NCBI GenBank assembly: GCA_013433145.1
Contig: CM024170.1
Location: forward strand, 4,297,459-4,361,458
Direction of reading: 5' to 3'
From: Ascaris suum
Taxonomy: Eukaryota; Nematoda; Chromadorea; Rhabditida; Ascarididae
Length of the DNA stretch: 64,000 nucleotides
Positions 1 to 14,400 of the stretch are shown piece after piece. The position numbers and the translations under genes were made by a program. The notes below the pieces were generated by a model. The model was given only the letters and a program-made list of their open reading frames with translations. It ran no database searches and was not told where the DNA came from. Position 1 is the first letter of the stretch. Every line of letters begins with the position of its first letter.

Positions 1-1067
1 TTCCAGAGTTCTAAAACTATATAGCCTACAGATCGCAATTCTTTTCGATTTTCGTTGTAATGACTACTCGCGCAACTTTTCTCGGAAAAAATATTCAAGA
101 ATTGTAATCCAAAAAAGCAAATGAAGAAGGGTGTCATAACAGTGACGGTCACAGCCAGTGCTTTGCATCCCCTCGCTTAGCCATCGGTATCAAGCGGTGT
201 CAACAAATGATGAAATAATGCATTCATATTTTGACTTATCGAACCACCCTACCTGTATAAATTATTCACAATGTGATCCAACTGGTGCAATATGTATAGA
301 AAGTTTCTATAAATCTTAGAATTTCGCTGCTTCTCTCGAAATTAAGCGAGCAAACATGAAATGGAAACGAGATCTAAGATTTCACCTAGCAATGTACGTT
401 ATGTCTGCCGAAAAGATCAACATACATACACATGTATATACACATAGATATGATGCTCTGATGTTTGTTTGCAAAAGAGGCGTAAAAAGCAAAAAGAAAC
501 TACAACCAAATACTTGTACATTTAGAGTAATGCACAGCTTCATGTTCCTGCATTACGCACATTTTTCCATTCCATCTCCATTCAAGATATTCTCACTATT
601 GCCTACATAATATGGGTTTTTCCAATGATTACTTCCCAAGAAGTATTGAAAACGGGACTCAACGATACTTGAAAAGTCTGACCAACAATTAAAATTCTCT
701 TAGTAGGAGTAACAACTCCCTGACTGGGTAGGATCAAGCGAAATCAATGATTTCTGGATTGCTTTTTCAGCCTCCAAAAATTCTGAGCAATAAGAAGGCA
801 TCGTTAACAGCGCCTGTTTGATGAGCTGTACCAAGTGAATCGGGCAGAAAAACTTCTTTGAAATATTTCGGCCGTGCAGATATGCTTTTAAATTTTTCAC
901 GACAATGACTCAATAACAACATTATACCGTTCCCCTTCCTTACAACACAGCTTACGACTCATTCAGCTTGTCTCAACGATAAGGAACTTATAATTCGTAC
1001 AACAAGAGTAAATTCCCCTATGAAAGCCATATTTTTATGCAAAAGTGTGGAAAACTCAAAAATTACA
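1..1067. other. Sequence downstream of gei-8, no gene seen
   Basis: This stretch lies beyond the probable gei-8 poly(A) site. It is A+T-rich, and the only open frames are short, without homology I recognise and without matching splice signals. Nothing else can be supported here. Confidence 0.5.
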
Positions 1068-1073
1068 TTTATT
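1068..1073 (-). terminator. Probable gei-8 polyadenylation signal (AATAAA)
   Basis: The plus strand reads TTTATT, so the minus strand carries AATAAA 209 nt past the gei-8 stop codon, followed by a T-rich stretch. It is the first canonical hexamer I found downstream of the stop. That cleavage happens just beyond it is inference. Confidence 0.5.
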
Positions 1074-1281
1074 TTTTAAAAAATGCGCCCAAATTTGTGA
1101 AACTGGTCTCTATCGTCCACCAAACCTCATCGATTGTTCTCATTAACTGCATCAACTGCATACAGACACAATTACTTTCCCTCCTCTTCGCAACGAAAAC
1201 AAATGCCGCCAACGCAGATGAAAGATGGAGGGGAAGAGGGATGGATAAAGTGAGACCATAGTATCACGTTAGCGAGTATTC

Positions 1282-4200
1282 TCAACCTTCAGTAGGTTCG
1301 AAAAGTGTTCCAACCTCGGAAGATTTAGCTGGAGGAAGTTGCGATTTGCCAGCCGCTTCAGATGAAGTTGCACTTGCCATGGTACTCGTCGGCAGCATTG
1401 ATGGTGACGTCGCACTGATACCGGCTGGGTGTGCAAATGTTGCAGCATGGAAGTTCAAGCTCGACAATGAACTCCGAGGAGATGCACTTACATTCGGTGA
1501 AATTGAGCCCAACGACGGAGACATCTGAAGAGCAATAATTAACTGAACACTCAGTATGTGTCTAAAATCTATCCTATTTCGAGCTAAAAAAGCAGTTGTG
1601 CTCGGCTTCATTTGTTTTGATTCCACATGCACCACTACCGAACAAAACAACAGCCAAACCATCCCACATATTTTTCAATATTTAGTAACTAAACAGTGAC
1701 CAGAAAACTGATGTTAATATACCGTACGTAACCAAACAAAAACCCCTTTAGGCTTTAAGCTTTATAAAACATGTGATGATTTTAAGCAAACACTGATCAC
1801 AAGTATTGACCTCAATTACCTTTTTATTTTAACGGTCATCCCCACTCGATCACCCAATAAGCAACATCTTCCCTTTCCCCTTTTTTCATAGGCTTTTTGC
1901 AGACTGCTTCCGACTCTTCTTCGCTGTTAAATGAGAATAAAACGAGGAAAGTAGAGGAATGAAGGAGAGAAAAACGTTCCGATGGAATAGTCGTGGATAA
2001 TTTAAGGAATTTAAGGAATGCTTTGTTGCAGATTATTTGACCACGACGTTCTAACACAGCTGTGCGGCAATGCTTCTCTCGATCGAGTTGCAAAAGGCAT
2101 TACAGAAATGTGCGCCTTCGATTTATCACCGCTTGCGATCAACACCCAACAAATGTGGGAATAAGCGATTCAAAGCAACAAATTCAACACGAGCGAGAAG
2201 AATTCGGATATTTTTGAGTGATATTTTGTATCAGCATTCAACAAAATCATTTGCCGAAGTGCAGCTGACTATAAATTTCGATTTTTTGAAAAAAAACTTC
2301 ATGCACTTTCGAACGTTTTGCTGACGACCATTAAAAAAATGTAAATAAACGCACTGGAAGTATGAGTAAAAGAATTAATGAAGTAAAACACAAAAAAACA
2401 ACTACACCTTTAATTAGTGATATAGAAATAACCGTAAATGAAAACAATGGAAAAGTTATCGTTACAAGTTTTGCTCTATGAATGTGAATTATAATTACAC
2501 ATTTCTAGGAGGAAACAGAACCTGAATCAGCTAGATCCAACAACGGAAGAAAATCCTTTCATAGCTGTCAATGGAAAAAAAATCAAGGAAAGTATATATA
2601 AAAGCAAGAAAGGATGAAGAATAAGGACGAACCTGGAATGGTGAAGAGCTTGGCGTAGATGCCCGAAATGCTCCAGGTGGCGCTGTTGCTGGTGCCTGCG
2701 GTGAGGGATGCGCTGATGGGATAGGGCTCGTCAAACAAGGATTGATTGTGAGCGGAGTACGAGGAGACATCAACGACGGAGTTGCGACAGGAGTGCGTGA
2801 TGGGAAAGCTGCTGCAGCAGGACTGCCCGTCCTCCTCATAGGCAAGGATGTTGGCTGTTGCATTGTTAGCGGGGATGCAATAGGAGGATGTGAAGGTGAA
2901 TGTGTCTGCGGTTGCGGATGAGGATGCTGCATTGCGGCCGATAGAACATGTGTGAACTGTTGTGCAGAAGGCGACGAACGTGCCGAAGAAGATGTCGTCT
3001 GTTGCTGCGTGGTCACGCCCAACGGCGATGGCGCCGCATGAGCGCTCGGTAGACCGCCGCTCGTGGCATGCTTAAAACGGGCGATGTTGTACGTCGGTGT
3101 CCCGCCGATGCCGCTAACTTCATGCTCGGTGCGTGGTGGGCTCCATGTACCGAAGGAAGATAAACGGTATGGATGCCTAAATTTTGTTGTTAATACAACC
3201 GACGCCACCAGTTTTCTCCACCTGCTTCCTATGTTTTCCATTCGCCTCCTTCAATTCTTAACAGGAACAACCACTGACATCTATTCAAAGAGCGGAAAAG
3301 CGGGCTACGATGTGCTTTTAACGTTTCAGGCTGCGGGATCACAGGATCTCCCAAATACACAACAACATCTACAAACTGTCTACCAGACTGGTCAGTTATA
3401 TATGCGCTCAACAAAAAAATCCCTTCGAGTGTACCACAGCAAACGTACAAGAGACAAGACAAGAAAGTTTCAAGTTGCCTCTAAGTGTCACAGCCAAGAA
3501 AGAAGGTGATGAAGTGAGACGAAATTAGAAGCAGGAAGCGCCAATTCATAGTATTAGCCATTAAAACTTTTGCAGTCTTCGAGCTGGAACCACCAGACAT
3601 TCAGATACATCTACACGTAGGCATAACGGTGGCACAATATACTTACACAAAAATGCCTGAGAAAACAAAAGATAAGAAATACTTTAAATCATTCTACTCG
3701 ATATCCTTCTTCATTTAAGTGGAGGGTCACTGAAACTTATCACGATATTGTGCTATCCCACAATACAGCTTCACGATGTCCTCCTCATAGCGCAATTTGT
3801 GTTTCATAAATCAATTCGAGTTGTCCTATCACTGCCCACAGATATAATTTCTTCAATATCACTTCTGCGGTTATTATATGTAAAACTCTAAATTCTGTAA
3901 CTGTATTGCAGATTTCACATCTTGCAACTGCATATCGAATGTCCAAAATGCACCAATGATATGTACCTGATTTCCGTTTGATCTCCGCCGAGCTTACGTT
4001 ATCGTTTCTATTCAATTCATCGTCGATCACATTGTGACAATGAGCACGAAACAGCGATTGTGCGGGCTGGTTCATATCGAACATTAGTGGATCACCAGCT
4101 ATAATGTTTTGCAAGTACAAAGCCTTTTTTTGTTAACGAAAAGGAATACGCTTGTGCAATACAAAAGCGCGAACGTATGCGTCCCCCTCTACGGCGGTCA

Positions 4201-5438
4201 TAAATAGGCGCTCCTCAACAGCACATCCTCTTGGTGAGCCAATCATTCCACTTATCCACTTCGACGACGCTTATTGCAGCAAACCATGGCACGTGTGCAT
4301 GCTAACCTCACCATACCATGTAAACTAAATCATTTCTTCTCAGTAATAAAAACCCACAACCTGATAAATAATTCTCCTATCTAATCGTGCAGTCTATCCG
4401 CCTCAATAGAAGACATTATAAAAGCTAGAGAGAGAGGAAAGCCAGGAAAATAAATTGTGAATAACCTGAGAGACATAGGTCATTTATGGTCACCTTATTG
4501 TGAAAATTAAAGCTTTTGAGAATTGAAAAATCTTGATATGGGTTCTCCACAAATTTTTTTGGAATTCGGGGACTTCCTCCCACGTTTTTCTGTCCCATTG
4601 GCCTCTCCTCATTGAAAAATTACCCCATTCCTCGCACTATGTTCTATTGCACTGAAATGCACAGGTCTGCGAATGTTAGTCATAATAAAAGAAAATATCT
4701 ATTGAAAGAACAAAGAATAAAACTCACCTTTACGGACGATTCCTGCAGTGATGATGGGATCGGGTCTCGGATGTACAGCAGCAGTTCTAGCTGCAGCCAT
4801 CTCCGCACCACCCATATGTGAAACTGCGTCCGGCTGATGTGTCTGTAGCTGTGTTGCTGCTTGCCCATGAGTGCTCAGCTGAAATTCACCGAAATTGCAT
4901 CAAAGTAATTCTCCACAAAATAAAACCATTTAATCATTTTCTGTGGTGACTGTTCTTATTGATTCAATATTTTCAGTATGTGTGGTATGTTGCACTGTGC
5001 ATCCATTCACCTATAGAAAGAATATCGCAGGATTCTCTTATTTCGAATTTGAAAAAGACCGAAAAAGATAAATGCAGAAGTGAAGGACCACCTACGTCAG
5101 ATTGAGAAGCCACCTCCATAGTTCAGCCAAATGCTACGAAAACATGCAAAACACATCAACGCAGTAAAAGAACCAATTCAAGTGACTGAAGCGTTTAATG
5201 ACAGATACCCTTCGGCCAGCCAGTGTGGAATCATTTTGCGGTCGATTGATACCAATTAGGCCATGCGGGCTGAACGATGAACTCTGCGGAGCCGTGATTC
5301 CGATCGCAGATTTGTTCATAGACGGAGGGAATTCCTTCATGGCTCCTTTGCTTACCACTCCCAGACCTACGGCTCTTTCCTCATTCGCACCGCGTACTAT
5401 CACTCCAGCTGCTCCGGCTCCCGCTGCCGCTTGAAGAC
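1282..5438 (-). CDS. gei-8: gei-8 exons 24-29: C-terminal region, Pro/Ser-rich, second CoRNR-like motif
   Basis: Exons 24 (5209-5438), 25 (4728-4878), 26 (3998-4098), 27 (3323-3387), 28 (2633-3176) and 29 (1282-1524). Exon 26 contains SLFRAHCHNVIDDELNR, similar in layout to the L-x-x-H-I-x-x-V-I nuclear receptor box of N-CoR but with Cys where Ile is usual. Exon 26 has two usable donors (GTAAGC at 3997 or GTACAT at 3966), each with a phase-matching acceptor for exon 27 (high end 3387 or 3368). Exon 28 is a 181-codon Pro/Ser/Thr/Gln-rich block (HPHPQPQTHSPSHPP). Exon 29 ends SSEVGTLFEPTEG and stop. The 65-bp exon 27 is the least certain. Confidence 0.82.
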
Positions 5439-8400
5439 CTGAAATAGAATTTTTCAATTTTTTTCTTCAAAAACAAAAAATTTATAGAACAGAACTTTTT
5501 TTAAAACAAGTTTTTTTCGACTTTTCAGAGGTATCATTATTTTGCTGACAACTTATACGATTCACTCATTTGGTGCTTCCATAATCATTGAATTGCTTTC
5601 TTAATTTATGTCACTAACTAATCATATCATTTCATTACTTCTTCCACGGTATCTACTCTCAGTATCGTAGTTCATCCCCTTCCTTTACATTTATTCCTTT
5701 TATCAGAAGTTATCTATTTCTTATTTTTATTTCCTATCAATTTTCTTCTTCTTTATGTATTTACTTTCTTTCATTAATAACAGTGTTGTTTAAAAGTTAC
5801 TTCTTCATTCACTTAAACAGGAAATAAGTTCGTCCGCTTTTTTTGAGAAAAGGTTTTTGCTTACAGTTGAGTTATTCAAAAAATCACCTTTCGTGCCGAA
5901 GTAATTTTCGCCACTGGAGAAAAACTTATCACCAATGAAACGACAAACGAACTCAAAGACATTTGTCATTAATCATTTTTACTTTATGGCTTATACAAGT
6001 ATCGCAATGCAGGTTATATAAGTGCAATGCACAAATGCTTCCAATCAGGTTTAACAATAATGTATGTACAAATAACTGCTGAATATATTTCACTAGGTCA
6101 ATGCAACCTTTTCATTAAAAAACGTTGAGAATGACAAGCTGCAACAATGATAAATTGTTTGCGTTCTTATTTTTTATTTATTTATCAGCCTAAATCAAAG
6201 CGCTGTAATTGCAATCATCATCAACTAGTCATATTATTCAAAATTAATTACTATTGCTTTTGACGGATATTGGATGATATCAGCAAGAGTACCGGAAGCG
6301 CTGTTATGATTACGCATTTAGCATCTCGTTTGTCCGATCAACCAATTTCATAAACCACTGGCAAATAATAAATATGCAAAATTACGACTTCGTATTTCAA
6401 TCAACTCGAAAATCCATAAAAAATTCCAAAAAACATCCGTTTTTCAATGAATCGACTGAGGTAGAACGAAAATACGATTGATGCAAAACTCGTAGGAATT
6501 TCTTAGCACCTTCAAATGCTCTAATAACTTCCACCGAAATTCACAGACCAACGTGAAAGGTGGTAAAAAGTGAAACCACTAAATCTGGTGACAGCCTTAG
6601 TGGTCGGCAAACTGGTGCTACCCAACAGACGGACAAACACAACCATTTTCACTTAACTACAATATAAGGTGAAAGGCTTAAAATGCAACAAATCAGTATC
6701 ACACTTCCACCACAACCTTCGAGAACAATAAAATATAAAACATAATAAATAATAGAAGAACATCACAAATCGATAAATTCTGTGTCCCATACTCTGCGAA
6801 ACGAATCGAAAAGTGCCTACAGTGTGCGTGTTTGTTGCTAAAGCATTCATTCGCGTCTTTTATCTAAGCGAAATCTCAAGCAAACGAACAACACCCACAC
6901 ACACAACGATTGAATCTCCTCATTTCCAATAGCAAAAAAAAATGATATTCAACGCGTATTTTACACTGCATATCGTTCTCATTCTTTCTTAAACTGGACT
7001 TTACATTCCAATCGACAATACTCTTCGATTAATGTTAATTCCTTCCCAAATATCTTCATTCTAATGCTCCTTTCGACATATGAAGAGCTCATATTTTCAT
7101 ATAAAATGATGCATCCAATCTAGCTGGCGCAGTTTTCGTTAGATGAGAATACTGGAAACAACTTTACTAAGCAACGTAAATTACTATTATTGGCGAGCAA
7201 TCAGCTATCAGAAAATGGCGTTTTTAGGCTGTCACTTGCCAAATGACAGTTCTGCATGAGTTGGTAAAAAATCACAAAGCTTGATCTGTTTGCTTTTGCC
7301 ACAGGAAGAGGCAGATGGAGAGGGGACGTACTGAGGTTGATGCAAGATAATAACAGTGTGACAACAAAGTGCTGAAAATGTCATTTCCATCGACTAGAAT
7401 TCTACACCCTTCTCCAGGATTTTTAACTTCCTAATACTCTCCACTATCAAAAAATATGGCCTACCTGCCAAAACTTGTCTCATTACCATTAATATGGCCA
7501 CGAAATTTTTTTCTCGATACGGAAAATAATGAGAGTGACTGCGATCACCTCTTTCTATGGTATAAAAATAACGACCCCGATTCCCTATATAGACTGCTAA
7601 GGGAATTTTTCTCCCCTCTTTCTTCCCCCCTATATTCAAGAAGGGCTGTTGTCCTGCTCAACAAAAATAATAACATACCGGCCGTCTTCTGCAATTTCTC
7701 GTCGAGTGCTCTCTTATAATGCTGCAATGCACTCCGCCGTTCCTTTAACTGCTCGATCTTCTGCAGATGAGCTTGTGCCAACTCGGGATTCTGATACATC
7801 AACGCACGTGGATATTCCAAACGCGTCGCATGATTCAACTCTTCCACCAAACGTGCCTCATCCTTAAACAGATCCCAGATAATTCTTTAAACACCTTTAG
7901 CCGCATAGCAAATACATAAAATGATCCGTTCCAAATACGAATATGCAAATACGACCGTGCCTTTCATCCATACACGAACACTTTGCGTGAATAAGCAAAA
8001 AATAACCCATCAGTGTCTAATCATAAATCCATTCAATGATCACTTCCGTGAAATCTCTACCAAAATTTGCATAAGCAATTATTTAGCATTCTCAAGGGTT
8101 ATTAATTCATCAAGTGAAGTAAATTACTTCCGAGTAAAATTCGTTTGTTCGAGTTTTACCTGCATATTTTTATGCGGTCACAACTGATGTTCATATCTAC
8201 ACACAGAGATATCAACACATATGCGTTTTGATAATCTAAACTGCACAAAAATGAACGAGAAAATCACTCGTAGGAGTATGATGTAGATTAATTCAATTAT
8301 TGCATTACACGAAAAGCGAAATATTGAGATATGTCAAAGAGGAAATCGCTTTCATAAATTGTTTCAATTTCTAAAATCTTCTCAAATCTCAGATCTCAAT

Positions 8401-11400
8401 TTTTAAAACCTTCTCAGTATTATAATCTCAGGTGCGGAAAAACTTTCAATAAGGAAGGCGGCTGTGTGTTCCAATTAGGCACTACTACATCTTCAAAATC
8501 ATGATTCGCAAGAACAAAAAAATTAAACGCATATTTTGAGCTTTTGAGAGAAGGCCAAGAGGGATTAGTGAGTCTCTTTACGTTCAAAAGCCAGTAAAAT
8601 CCTCCTTCCGTATGATCATCCGCTCAAAATTTTCTCACAAAAGATCGTTAGGTAAAGGGAAGAGGAAACCTCTTCTCTTCTCAATATTCCATCACGTCGA
8701 AAAATGGAATGACAAATAAACTAAGAAGAGATTAAACTTTCTAATGGAAAGACCTCAATGAGATCGAATCCAGCTTTGCACTGAACCGTTTACATTTTTC
8801 ACTGCGAAGCTGCTTCCCCACATATGCCCACATGAAAGCAAGAATCTTTTTTTCCTCTGAGGAATCCCTCAACATGTTCTCGCATACATCCTTTGAGAGC
8901 CTAAGAAAGGTTTCGTGAGTCTCTAGAAGCGTTGTCCCCTTGCATATACCTATATGTAGAGAGAAAGAGAGAAGTGTATACACGTGCACACAATGGATGC
9001 TCCGAAATGGACACCCATGGCAACACTGCTCATACTTTTAACGCATTTACAACTTCTTCCGAATGACAGTCTTTCCTCCTTATTGGCCCTCTTCATCGTC
9101 TTTCCTCCTCGTTTGATATCTCATACCTCATCTTATCTCGATGTCCACGAAAGACCTTAACGATGCTGAAATGTTTGACTGATATGCAAGTAGTTATGAG
9201 AAAAACACATTAAATCAAACAAACCTCTTCGACGCGTCTGCGTTGCTGCTCCACATTTCTTCTCTCCTCCGAAATCTGAACAAAATCACCTCAAAGCAGC
9301 AAAAACCATAAATATTTCCTCACATATACAGCGGTTTTCTAGGAAATAGCGAATACAATAAGGATAAAGATAAAAAAATTGAAAACAGAAGTAAATACTG
9401 GTTAAAAAAAGACTGTCAAACAAGAGAGTAAGTCAACATATAAATTTAAACAAACCAACCCCACATTCATCCTCTTCACAGTGCACAAGCGAGCAAAACA
9501 TCGCTAGTCTTCTATGCACCCCAATTTCAAGAGCAAAGATCTCAATCACATCAGCAATATGCTCAACACTAAAAACGAGTACTTGCATTATCACCTGATT
9601 TCATACAACTAACAACATTTCGCCTTCACATATCAATCTGCTTTCCTCAGAAAAGCCAACAGACCCTTTCTTGATGCCAATTAAATAGCACACTTATTAT
9701 TAGAGAATTCAGAAGCTATATAGACACTGCATTCGAAGCTACAGCAGCACCTAAATCTCTATACTCATATTTCTCAAGAAAACAACGTTTAGGGAATGTG
9801 AGCAAATAGCAAAGTACAAGCAGTTCTCCATAAAATGGGGTAATGCACTGCAACGTAGTGCACTATTCGCGTCAATAACTGCATGGTTAATACAATAAAT
9901 CTCATTTACAAAACTCAGAATATCAGAAGGCACGTCTGCATTTTTAAAAAGGACCATAGTAGAATAGATAAGGCCAAAAGCCCACTGAACAGGGCCTGAC
10001 TGCTTCCCGAGTAATGAGAACAGTGAAGTGTTATTACAAACAAATTTAACGCTCTTCACTCTAAGATTTCATACTCTTCAGGCCATTTAAAAAGAAGTAC
10101 TACGCGATTGGAAATATCTTTCAGTGGTCAACCGCAGCTTTTTCCGACCTTAACCTGCGCTCTTAATGACATTGCTTCAGATATCAAAACAAAATAATCG
10201 CTGTCAATTCTCCTCCAACTTTTAAATGACTAGAAATTTCCAACTTCCCGAGGACACCAAACAAAAATGAAATCAAACCATGGCTGGGCAGCTGAAAACT
10301 ATGATGATCGTGTGATAAAAACTTCTTTTTGAATGACTCAAGAATTTCAAGCCTCGATGTAAAAAAGCATATTGAGGCTGAAAGATATCACATTTGACTA
10401 CGATACAGCTTCACTGCCCCAAGTTCTTTGAAACAATCAGGGATAGAATTTTTGGATGCCCCCATAACCGCCAAAGTTGGCACATTGATATCAGTGGAAC
10501 TCTATCAAGAGTGCAAAGATTTGACGCTGTTATGTTATTCCCCTTTTTTAAGGACTCTATATTTATTGACAGCTTGCAGCTGTAAAAAAAAGCGCAGTAT
10601 TTATTGAAATCGAAGTTCTTCTAAGCAATCCTATTTACAAATAGACGCTACCAGATTAATAAACATTCTGCATATGTTCACCTGTCTTTGCTGTGCTTCG
10701 AGTTGTTTGGCACCTTCGTCACGCTCTTTCCGCATTTGTTCCGCGTTGCGGAAATCGTTGAACAACTGATTGTTAGCAGCCGATAACGCGGCAGATGTAG
10801 CAGCGAAATGTCGTTGTTGAGAATCTGCTGTCGCTGCTGCAACAGCCGATGACATACTGGCCAACTGAGCCAGTGCGGTCTGATGTTGCTGTTCTACGGC
10901 CTGTTGTGATTGGAGATGTCCAGCAGCAGCAGCCGCTTGGACGTTTGACAACATCGAGGCAGTCGCCGCTTGTGCCAATCCTCCTGAAGATGCGACAGCA
11001 GCTTGTTGCTGTTGTTGCTGCTTCAGGGCAGCAGCTTGCTGCTGTTGTAATAGTTGTTGCCAAAACTGAAAGTAAACTAATCAAACTACTACCTCAAAAA
11101 ATGAATATTTCTTGTCGTCCTCCTCAATACCCACCGCTTCCCTTCGAAACCTTTATAAAACCAATAACTCTAAAGACATACTATCCCCACACTGCGAAAG
11201 TGCAAATGTGAAATGAGCTTTAAACAGCACTACTGAAGCATAACATGTAGGCGAATCTAAAGAGGATAAATAATGCAGTAGCATCAACAGTGTGGCCATC
11301 AATAGACAGTTCATCATGGACAGTGACCACCTAACATTCGTACAATAATCGAAAAACTCGAATCCAAATTCGCTTCTAAAACAACGCTATCATGTGGTTT

Positions 11401-14400
11401 AAGACATGCTTAAATTTCAGTAACAATCAACGTTCATCGTTCACATTGAAACGGTGAGCATTTACACTTCTAAGCTGAACCCCTCTGGCGCTTGTAATCT
11501 TCACGATGCTTAACAAGAGTGCCCGAACTCAAAACAGAGATTTATTCACACGACGGCGGCTAATTTTTATGGCACCTGAGGGGAGAGCTGGAGGGCTTTT
11601 ATTCGACCTGAATTCGACTTAAGAAAGCTTGCCACATTCAAATAAATAGGGCGCATGAAATATGCGTAGTCAAAATATTACAGCCAGAAGGAACGCTAAA
11701 TTCGTTAGCTCGAGACATAACAATGTCGACAATTTCGAACGAATAGTTCACCAAAAGTCGAACAGCAGAATCAAAAAAGACGAACCAAAAATTTCGGGTC
11801 GCCGGCGAGCGCATTCAGGTGTTGTTGACAACTCTGTGCTTGTTGCTCAGATAGTCCCAAAGCTAGTGCCTGCTGCCGATACGCATCCATTAAACTTGCA
11901 CCGGCCGTCGCTCCAGCTGCAATACCTTTATTAGCCAGCTATTACCATTGCAGTAAAAATAGCTCCACCGTATCACAAAGCTACCGCAAATTGCACGCCT
12001 GCGCCCCATCGTGGACATTTTATTCATCTGTCCCCTCAAAATATTCATGACCGTCACGCAAATGCCAGCTTTTCCGAACACTTTTTTTTTGCAATGCAGA
12101 CTTTTGAAAGGCTTAAGATCCATGGTTAGCCTTTTTTGACCCTCAAATAAAGGAAAGCTACGACAACGGACATTTCCGCCACTTTTCTTGCTCCCTATCC
12201 AAACAAACGATTATGAGTGTTTCCTAATATAAAACATCACGTGCCATCAATTTCATATGCAATACGAAACGCCACATCGATATGCAACACCGGATCGAAA
12301 ACTTCAAAACTTCTTCAAGTCACCACGACTGCTTTTCCACGGTGGACAACGCCCCCCTCTCCCTCCCCGCCTCCCGGTAAACAAAAGAAATTCATTCACT
12401 TTCATCAATGATAGTGTAACCACTCGAGCGTTAAAAGCCTACCACGACTTTGCAGCACGGCCAATCTTGCACGTTCGAATTCTTGTTGTTGTTGCTGAGC
12501 CTGCATTATCTTCACCGTCATCGCATACTGCAATTTGCGCTTTGATTTAAAACTGCCTCATTTGCATATTAAGCACTAATGTTTCCTTCTTGTTAGTATT
12601 TTCAACTCACTAGTAATAAAAAAGATGGAAGTGAAGTGCAGAGCGCGCAGAGATCGGCGGGGACAACAAAGTCGAATCATCATTTTCTAATTAACGACAA
12701 TCCTTACACTCTAGCTTACTGGTTCCATTTTTGCATCATACTGCCAAAATAGAAGGGTAACATTGCCTTTTCGATAAAGTCAATGAATACATTTATGTGC
12801 GAGAATTAACAACGGGGGTGGGCGGTGACGAAGACATCTCAGTTTTATTCAATACTGTTACGCCACTAGAATAACACCGAATTCACATCAAACAATAACA
12901 TTCGTCATAAATTGTTTCATGACAATCTACTCTATTTTGCTGTTTCCTTTAGTTTAACAAGTCATAATTCAATCAAGCAAATCATGCACCACTCACAGCC
13001 AGCGAAACACCAAACTTAACACAAGTTTCTCATTCATAAGCAATAAAAAACTGCCATCAGCAACTTTTTCAGACAATAGCAAAAAAGAACATAGAAAACT
13101 GACAGTCACCAAATGGCCTTATTCTTTTGAACCACCTGATCCCAACCAGAGGGTGAACCACAACCAATCGTTTCTTAATTGGATCCAATGACTTTACAGC
13201 AATACAAGCATTAAATCATTTTCAACGACAAAAGAATCGCTTACCTGTAGTGCAGGGTCGAGAGTTGCAAACTGATTATAGAAGGCTGCAATTGGCGACA
13301 TTCGACTATCGGGTGGTGCAGGGGTAGTGGGAGCTGCAAATGGTGTGCCTACAGGTGGAGGCTGTGTACCAGTGGCAAAAGGTGCCACAGCCGCCACCTG
13401 TATTCCCAAGGGAGTTGCACCAGTTGCTTGTCCCAAGGGGGTCGTGCTCGCTCCAACAGCATTCCCTGGCGTAACCGAAGGAGCGTTTGCGCCTCCAGAG
13501 ATTGCTTGCGTCTGTTGCTTCAGTTTATCCAAAAGTGGCTCATAACCAGGCACCGATGGAGGCCGCATCATTGGAGTACCTTTAAAAATAATTCGTTCAT
13601 TAATTAAACAAGTAAATACTCCCATCTGCGCAACAACAAATGCAGTTGGGAGAATATTTCTCCCTTTGTCGCCAACTAGCTGGTTGACCCTTGTGCGATT
13701 ATATTTTTACGATTACCTGAAATATGAGCTGCGAGTCAGTCACCAACTTAACTGATAGGTCAGTCAAACAAATCCAGGTGTTTAACTCAATCGGAAGAAA
13801 CCTATTAGTTGCACCAGTCACTTATAACATTCGCTTAAGCTTCCATCAAGAAATATTCTTTAACAGCTAAATATTAGTGATTCAAATTTAGATTCAGCGA
13901 AAAAAAATGTAAAAGCAAATTGAAACAATTAAGGTTCAAAGATATCGAAGACGAGATAAAATTCATCGCGGTCGATTATTTACAACAATGATCAAAACAT
14001 TTACACTCGATTGTGATCAGCTTGAAAGTTCCCCGCAGCATAGCTCGTTTTATTTATTCCATCATAAAAAAATATAGGGCTTAAAAGTTGAGAATCCGTG
14101 AAGGTGGGCACTGCATCCTCGCCCGGGATGTAGTCATCAACAGATCACGGCGTCTCCGTTTCTTTAAAAACCATGACATTTTCATCATCTCAATACTGCT
14201 TTATGCAATTCTCACATTAGCTTCTTCATCCCTTCTCCCCCCCCCCCCCCCCCAAACCATCCGGCAAACCCAGTACCCTGAGTGATTGAGCCACGCGACG
14301 AATTGACCGCAGACACGCCCTGATTCGACATCATTGATGGAGAAGGTGCAGCCGCCTGACGCATCGCATTTGGCATTGAAAATGCGCACTGTGGTAAACC

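Noticed and set aside
1346..1528. Plus-strand frame antisense to gei-8 exon 29
   Set aside because: It is the complement of a confirmed in-frame last exon; its open state follows from the coding strand.
2531..3241. Whole 236-codon minus frame taken as one gene
   Set aside because: Only 2633-3176 is exon; the ends run into introns with a good acceptor (AAATTTAG) and donor (GTTCGTC), and the initial Met lies in the intron.
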